Below are positions 58,215 to 64,000 of a stretch of DNA of 64,000 nt, in pieces. Below the pieces are notes generated by a model, which was not told where the DNA came from, did not search any database, and saw only the letters and a program-made list of their open reading frames with translations. A program made the translations under genes and the position numbers. Numbering within the stretch: the stretch's first letter is position 1; the number at the start of each line of letters is the position of its first letter. This stretch comes from Sva-07 sp963710625 (GTDB taxonomy: Bacteria > Actinomycetota > Acidimicrobiia > Acidimicrobiales > Ilumatobacteraceae). The stretch is taken from the NCBI GenBank assembly GCA_963710625.1, contig CAVQBG010000035.1, positions 4,397 to 68,396 of the forward strand. Reading direction: 5' to 3'.

Positions 58215-59492
58215 TCAGCCCGAGACGGGCTGCTTCTTGCCGAAGCTGGGCATGTCGGGGCCGATGCCGGGAATGTCACGACCCGGCAGCAGGCCGTGCC
58301 AGTAGAAGGACTGGAACATCAACTTGCCGAGGTGGTTCACCCGCGACTCCTTGAGCAGCGGGAGACCAACCGGGCCGGGGTAGTGGCCACCGACCGGCTC
58401 GTTCTCGTAGTTGAAGTCGATCAGCAGGGCCTTCGAGAACCCGGTCTCGATGAAGCAGTTGGCGTGGCCGTCGAAAGAGTGCTCGATCGACTCGCCCTTC
58501 AGGAAGGCCTCCATGTTCTCGACGAGCACCTCGCCCTCGAAGTGCGTCACCGACCCGGCCTTCGAGGCCGGAAGATCGGCCGCGTCGCCGACGACGAAGA
58601 TGTTCGGCTTCACCTTCGACTGCAGCGTGGCGTTGTCGGTCGGGATGAATCCCAGCTCGTCACCGAGACCGGGCGAGTTCTCGACGTAGGCCGCACCGCC
58701 ATGCAAGGGGATGACGACGGCGACGTCGAAGTCGATCTCGCGGCCGTCGAAGCCGATCAGCTTGCGGGCCTCACCGTCGACCTCACCGGTGTTGAACTCG
58801 GTGACCAACTCGATGCCCTTGTCGGTGAGCAGCGTGCTCAGCGTCGCGGACGCCGTCGGCTTGGTGAACGCACCATCGAGCGGGGTGACGTACGTGATCG
58901 TCACGTCGTCGCGGACGCCCTTCTCGGTGAAGAACCAGTCGGCGAGGAATGCGAACTCGAGCGGTGCAACCGGGCACTTGATCGGCATGTCGATCACGTT
59001 GATCACGACGTGACCCGACTCGAACTCGTCGAGCTTCTCGGCGAGGGCCGTTGCGCCCTCCATGTCGTAGAAGGTGAACACCGACTCGAGCCAACCCGGC
59101 CCGGTCAACCCCTCGGTCTCCTCGGGCTGCAGCCGGGCGCCGGTGGCGACGAGCAGCACGTCGTAGCCGAGCACCGTGCCATCCTCGAGCGTCACCGAGT
59201 CGGCTTCGATGTCAACCGAGTCGATCGCGCTCTGGTGGTAGTCGATGCCCTTGTGGAGCTGCTTGTCGCGCTTGCGGACGATCTCGTCGGGCTCGGTCAG
59301 ACCGAACGGCACGAACAACAACCCGGGCTGATAGACGTGCTGGTTGTTCTGGTCGACGATGTCGATGCGCAGGCGGTCCCGCTTGAACTTCTTGCGCAGC
59401 CGGTTCGCGGCCAACGTGCCGCCGGTGCCAGCGCCGAGGATCACGAGGCGCTGCTGAGCGCTGGCGTTCCCGGTCACGATTCCTCCAATCAT
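58215..59492 (-). CDS. Sulfide:quinone oxidoreductase-like flavoprotein
   Basis: This 425-residue protein has the FAD loop VILGAGTGGTLAANRL (residues 17-32), the ATG motif LLVATGAR and a second FAD site FVVGDAADLPASKAG. Only two cysteines occur, C173 (MPIKCPVAPLEF) and C346 (GHANCFIETG), at the places of the redox-active pair of SQR. It should oxidise sulfide to polysulfide or persulfide, passing electrons to quinone at the membrane. It heads the sulfur operon. The GGAG before its ATG lies in a 19-bp palindrome, and an ATACCCC-type element lies 80 bp upstream. Other NADH-dehydrogenase-like functions are possible. Confidence 0.87.
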   Translation of the reverse strand: MIGGIVTGNASAQQRLVILGAGTGGTLAANRLRKKFKRDRLRIDIVDQNNQHVYQPGLLFVPFGLTEPDEIVRKRDKQLHKGIDYHQSAIDSVDIEADSVTLEDGTVLGYDVLLVATGARLQPEETEGLTGPGWLESVFTFYDMEGATALAEKLDEFESGHVVINVIDMPIKCPVAPLEFAFLADWFFTEKGVRDDVTITYVTPLDGAFTKPTASATLSTLLTDKGIELVTEFNTGEVDGEARKLIGFDGREIDFDVAVVIPLHGGAAYVENSPGLGDELGFIPTDNATLQSKVKPNIFVVGDAADLPASKAGSVTHFEGEVLVENMEAFLKGESIEHSFDGHANCFIETGFSKALLIDFNYENEPVGGHYPGPVGLPLLKESRVNHLGKLMFQSFYWHGLLPGRDIPGIGPDMPSFGKKQPVSG

Positions 59493-59495
59493 GCA

Positions 59496-59514
59496 CTCCG
59501 CAACGGTTGCGGAG
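59496..59514. promoter_or_regulatory. Palindrome covering the ribosome site of the SQR-like gene
   Basis: CTCCGCAAC-G-GTTGCGGAG is a perfect 9-bp inverted repeat ending 4 bp before the ATG. On the minus strand its last bases GGAG are the only Shine-Dalgarno. It could be a protein operator or an RNA hairpin that blocks translation. Confidence 0.55.
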
Positions 59515-59571
59515 GCTCATGACGTCGACGCTATGCCCGGGCCGACCGCGCGCATACGGCCTTTCGTCCCA

Positions 59572-59587
59572 ATCCCCCACGGGGTAT
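59572..59587. promoter_or_regulatory. ATACCCC-type operator upstream of the sulfur operon
   Basis: On the minus strand ATACCCCGTGGGGGAT matches ATACCCCGTTGGGTAT of the peroxiredoxin upstream region at 14 of 16 positions. It is about 80 bp before the SQR-like start and in front of tmk on the other strand. The form fits a CsoR/CstR-type sensor site. Confidence 0.55.
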
Positions 59588-59651
59588 GAGCGGTCGATCC
59601 GGCGCCGACCCTGTCGGACCGGACGATGCCCGGTCGGTACCATCGGGCGCC

Positions 59652-60263
59652 GTGACCGAGCGGCCCGCCTACATCGCCTTCGAGGGCGCGGAGGGCAGCG
59701 GCAAGTCGACACAGGCGACACTCCTGGCGTCGCAGCTCGATGCGGTGCTGACCCGCGAGACCGGTGGGACGTCGATCGGCGCCCGCATCCGAGAGATCCT
59801 CCACGACACCACGGTCGAGCACCTCGACGCTCGGGCCGAGGCGCTCCTCACCGCCGCCGACCGCGCCCAACACCTCGCGGAGGTGGTCGTGCCGGCGCTC
59901 GCCGCCGGTCGACCGGTGGTCAGCGATCGGTCGGTCTACTCCTCGCTCGCCTACCAGGGGTACGGGCGTCAACTCGACGTCGAGGAGATCCGCCACCTCA
60001 ACGACTGGGGCACCGAAGGGCTGTGGCCGACCACCGTCGTGTTCCTCGACACACCCGACGAGGTGATCGCCGAACGCATGAGCCGCCGCGAGCTCGACCG
60101 GTTCGAGGCCGCCGGTGACGAGTTCCACGCCCGGGTGCTCGCCGGCTTCCGCGCGATGGCCGCCGCCGACCCCGATCGTTGGATCACCGTGCAGGCGATC
60201 GGCTCGGAAGCGCGGGTCGCCGACGAGATCCGCTCCGCACTCGTCGAGCGAGGGATCCTGTGA
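59652..60263 (+). CDS. tmk: Thymidylate kinase
   Basis: This 203-residue enzyme phosphorylates dTMP to dTDP. It has the P-loop AFEGAEGSGKSTQATLL, the DR motif (VVSDRSVYSSLAYQGYGR) and the lid region RMSRRELDRFEAAGDEF. The GTG at 59652 gives VTERPAYIAFEGAEG. An earlier ATG at 59586 would overlap the operator-like element and add 22 residues without family counterpart. The stop overlaps holB. Confidence 0.94.
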   Translation: MTERPAYIAFEGAEGSGKSTQATLLASQLDAVLTRETGGTSIGARIREILHDTTVEHLDARAEALLTAADRAQHLAEVVVPALAAGRPVVSDRSVYSSLAYQGYGRQLDVEEIRHLNDWGTEGLWPTTVVFLDTPDEVIAERMSRRELDRFEAAGDEFHARVLAGFRAMAAADPDRWITVQAIGSEARVADEIRSALVERGIL

Positions 60264-61318
60264 GCGACGCGATCTGGGACGACGTCGTCGGCCAACCCGA
60301 CGCGGTCGCGCAACTGCGAGCCGCTGCCGAACACGGCCCCGTGCATGCGTATCTCTTCTCCGGCCCCGCCGGCTCGACGAAGCTCCAGGCTGCCCGAGCG
60401 TTCGCCGCCACGATCATGACCGGCGGCGACGAGCCGGAGTCGCGCGACACCCGCCTGATCCTGCGCGGCGAACATCCCGACGTGCGCGAAGTGCGACGGG
60501 TCGGCGCACGCGTCGACAAGGACCAGGCCGTCGCGATCATCCACGAGGCATCGCTCACCCCCACCGAGGGCACACGCAAGGTGATGATCCTGGAGGAGTT
60601 CCACCTGCTGACCCCCGAGGGGGCGGCCCGACTGCTCAAGACGATCGAGGAACCGCCGGACTCCACCACGTTCATCGTCCTGGCCGACTTCGTGCCGAGC
60701 GACCTCGTCACGATCGCGTCGCGTTGCGCCCGAATCGACTTCCGGGCGATCGGGCCCGACGTCGTCGCCGCCCGGCTCGTCGCCGAGGGCATCGGACCGG
60801 CGGAGGCGATGGCCGCCGCCCGCGCCTCCCACGGCGACCTCGACCGGGCGCGCGTGCTGGCCACCGATCCGGCACTGTCGGAGCGGCGCTCCGCGTTTGT
60901 GGGCGCACCCCATCGACTCGACGGCACCGGCGCCGTGGCGATGCGCACGGCCGCCGAACTGCTCGGGATGATCGACGCCGCTGCCGCGCCGCTCGCCGAC
61001 CGCCAGGCGGTCGAGATCGCCGAACTCGACGAACGCATCAAGGCCCACGGCGAGCGCGGGAGCGGCAAGAAGCAGCTCGACGAACGCCACAAGCGCGAGT
61101 TGCGCCGCCACCGGACCGACGAGCTGCGCAGCGGCCTCGCCGCCATGGCGGGCACCTACCGCGACACAGCGATCAACGGTGGCACCACCGACGTCGAGGC
61201 GTGCTCCGCCGCGGTGCACCGCATCCACGAGGCGATCGAGACGCTCGACCGCAATCCCAACGAGAAGCTGCTGCTCGAAACACTTCTCTGGTCGCTCCCC
61301 GACGCCCAGGGCACCTGA
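60260..61318 (+). CDS. holB: DNA polymerase III subunit delta'
   Basis: This 352-residue clamp-loader subunit starts MSDAIWDDVVGQPDAVAQLR. Its P-loop is degenerate (FSGPAGSTKLQAAR). It then shows VMILEEFHLLTPEGAARLLK (Walker B region) and the SRC motif (IASRCARIDF). There is no clear zinc module. As usual for delta', ATP binding is probably lost. It is coupled to tmk by a GTGA overlap, a common arrangement. Confidence 0.93.
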   Translation: MSDAIWDDVVGQPDAVAQLRAAAEHGPVHAYLFSGPAGSTKLQAARAFAATIMTGGDEPESRDTRLILRGEHPDVREVRRVGARVDKDQAVAIIHEASLTPTEGTRKVMILEEFHLLTPEGAARLLKTIEEPPDSTTFIVLADFVPSDLVTIASRCARIDFRAIGPDVVAARLVAEGIGPAEAMAAARASHGDLDRARVLATDPALSERRSAFVGAPHRLDGTGAVAMRTAAELLGMIDAAAAPLADRQAVEIAELDERIKAHGERGSGKKQLDERHKRELRRHRTDELRSGLAAMAGTYRDTAINGGTTDVEACSAAVHRIHEAIETLDRNPNEKLLLETLLWSLPDAQGT

Positions 61319-61457
61319 CACCCTCGAACCGGCCCGGCCCGGGTCACGCGTATTCCCGGAGATCTTGATCTTTTTGTCACGCCCCGGCTGACCGGCGTGT
61401 CGTCACGGTGCCGGTAGGGTTGACACACGGAATCCCACTTCGTGGAAAGGGCACTCC
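61319..61457 (+). promoter_or_regulatory. Upstream region of clpC
   Basis: This 139-bp gap should hold the clpC promoter. A TTGACA box is at about 61419 but is only 39 bp from the ATG, leaving no good -10. An AT-rich tract (GATCTTGATCTTTTTG, about 61362-61377) may be the end of the holB transcript. No clear CtsR, HspR or ClgR site was recognised. Confidence 0.35.

Positions 61458-64000
<2,543 letters not shown>

Noticed and set aside
61419..61450. TTGACA as the clpC promoter
   Set aside because: It is too close to the start codon to leave a proper -10 box and ribosome site.

Overview
This window looks like chromosomal DNA of a high-GC actinobacterium, most like the Acidimicrobiia (Ilumatobacter-type). 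That placement is inference from the very GC-rich codon use, many GTG starts, dense ATGA/GTGA start-stop overlaps, ClpC, a HrdB/SigB-type sigma factor and DtxR-type iron-box logic. About 47 intact or nearly intact protein genes are present. A mobile island of about 13.5 kb interrupts them.

Left chromosomal part (1-31158): a frameshifted YcaQ-like gene, a cyclophilin, a sugar-type ABC importer without its ATPase, an ABC1/UbiB-type kinase coupled to a tiny cysteine-less DksA-like protein, a coupled pair of ferritin-like genes, a Bax1-type membrane protein, a monooxygenase-fold protein, a sigma-70 factor, an Eis-type acetyltransferase, an acyl-CoA dehydrogenase, a lipoprotein with an internally duplicated membrane protein, a frameshifted VOC protein, a WYL regulator, a permuted-looking family III CoA transferase, an alpha/beta hydrolase divergent from a TetR regulator, a thiamine-diphosphate enzyme, an ABC exporter operon, a ROK kinase, malic enzyme, and a 1-Cys peroxiredoxin behind a palindromic operator. 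A TrmO remnant marks the edge of the island.

Island (31159-44636): it is bounded by a 29-bp direct repeat that carries the 3' end of the selenocysteine tRNA gene (selC, intact at 44616-44711, minus strand). A 17-bp direct repeat lies just inside each end, as expected of integrase arm sites. The cargo is an RHH/VapC-type toxin-antitoxin pair, an SLC13 transporter, two secreted proteins, a small tryptophan-rich secreted protein, a complete ISL3-family element and remnants of three others, an IS1182-family element, and wrecks of a MobF relaxase, an integrase, a DUF1254 gene and a DUF2252 gene. The integrase is frameshifted and cut by the IS1182 element, so the island looks immobilised.

Right chromosomal part (44712-64000): a compact Tad pilus operon (ssd/cpaE-like, tadA, tadB, tadC, DUF4244 pilin, TadE-like) runs almost without gaps into a STAS protein, an iron-sulfur photolyase and a DUF952 protein. 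Then come DUF427, rsgA, topA, an iron-box-controlled EfeU/EfeO-like pair, a sulfur operon (SQR-like flavoprotein, TusE/DsrC-like, DsrE-like), tmk, holB and clpC (cut by the window end).

Two cross-cutting patterns stand out. Short intergenic hairpins fall into at least two sequence families repeated along the window, mostly after gene 3' ends. A 16-bp ATACCCC-type palindrome lies upstream of both the peroxiredoxin and the sulfur operon, suggesting shared control by a CsoR/CstR-type sensor.
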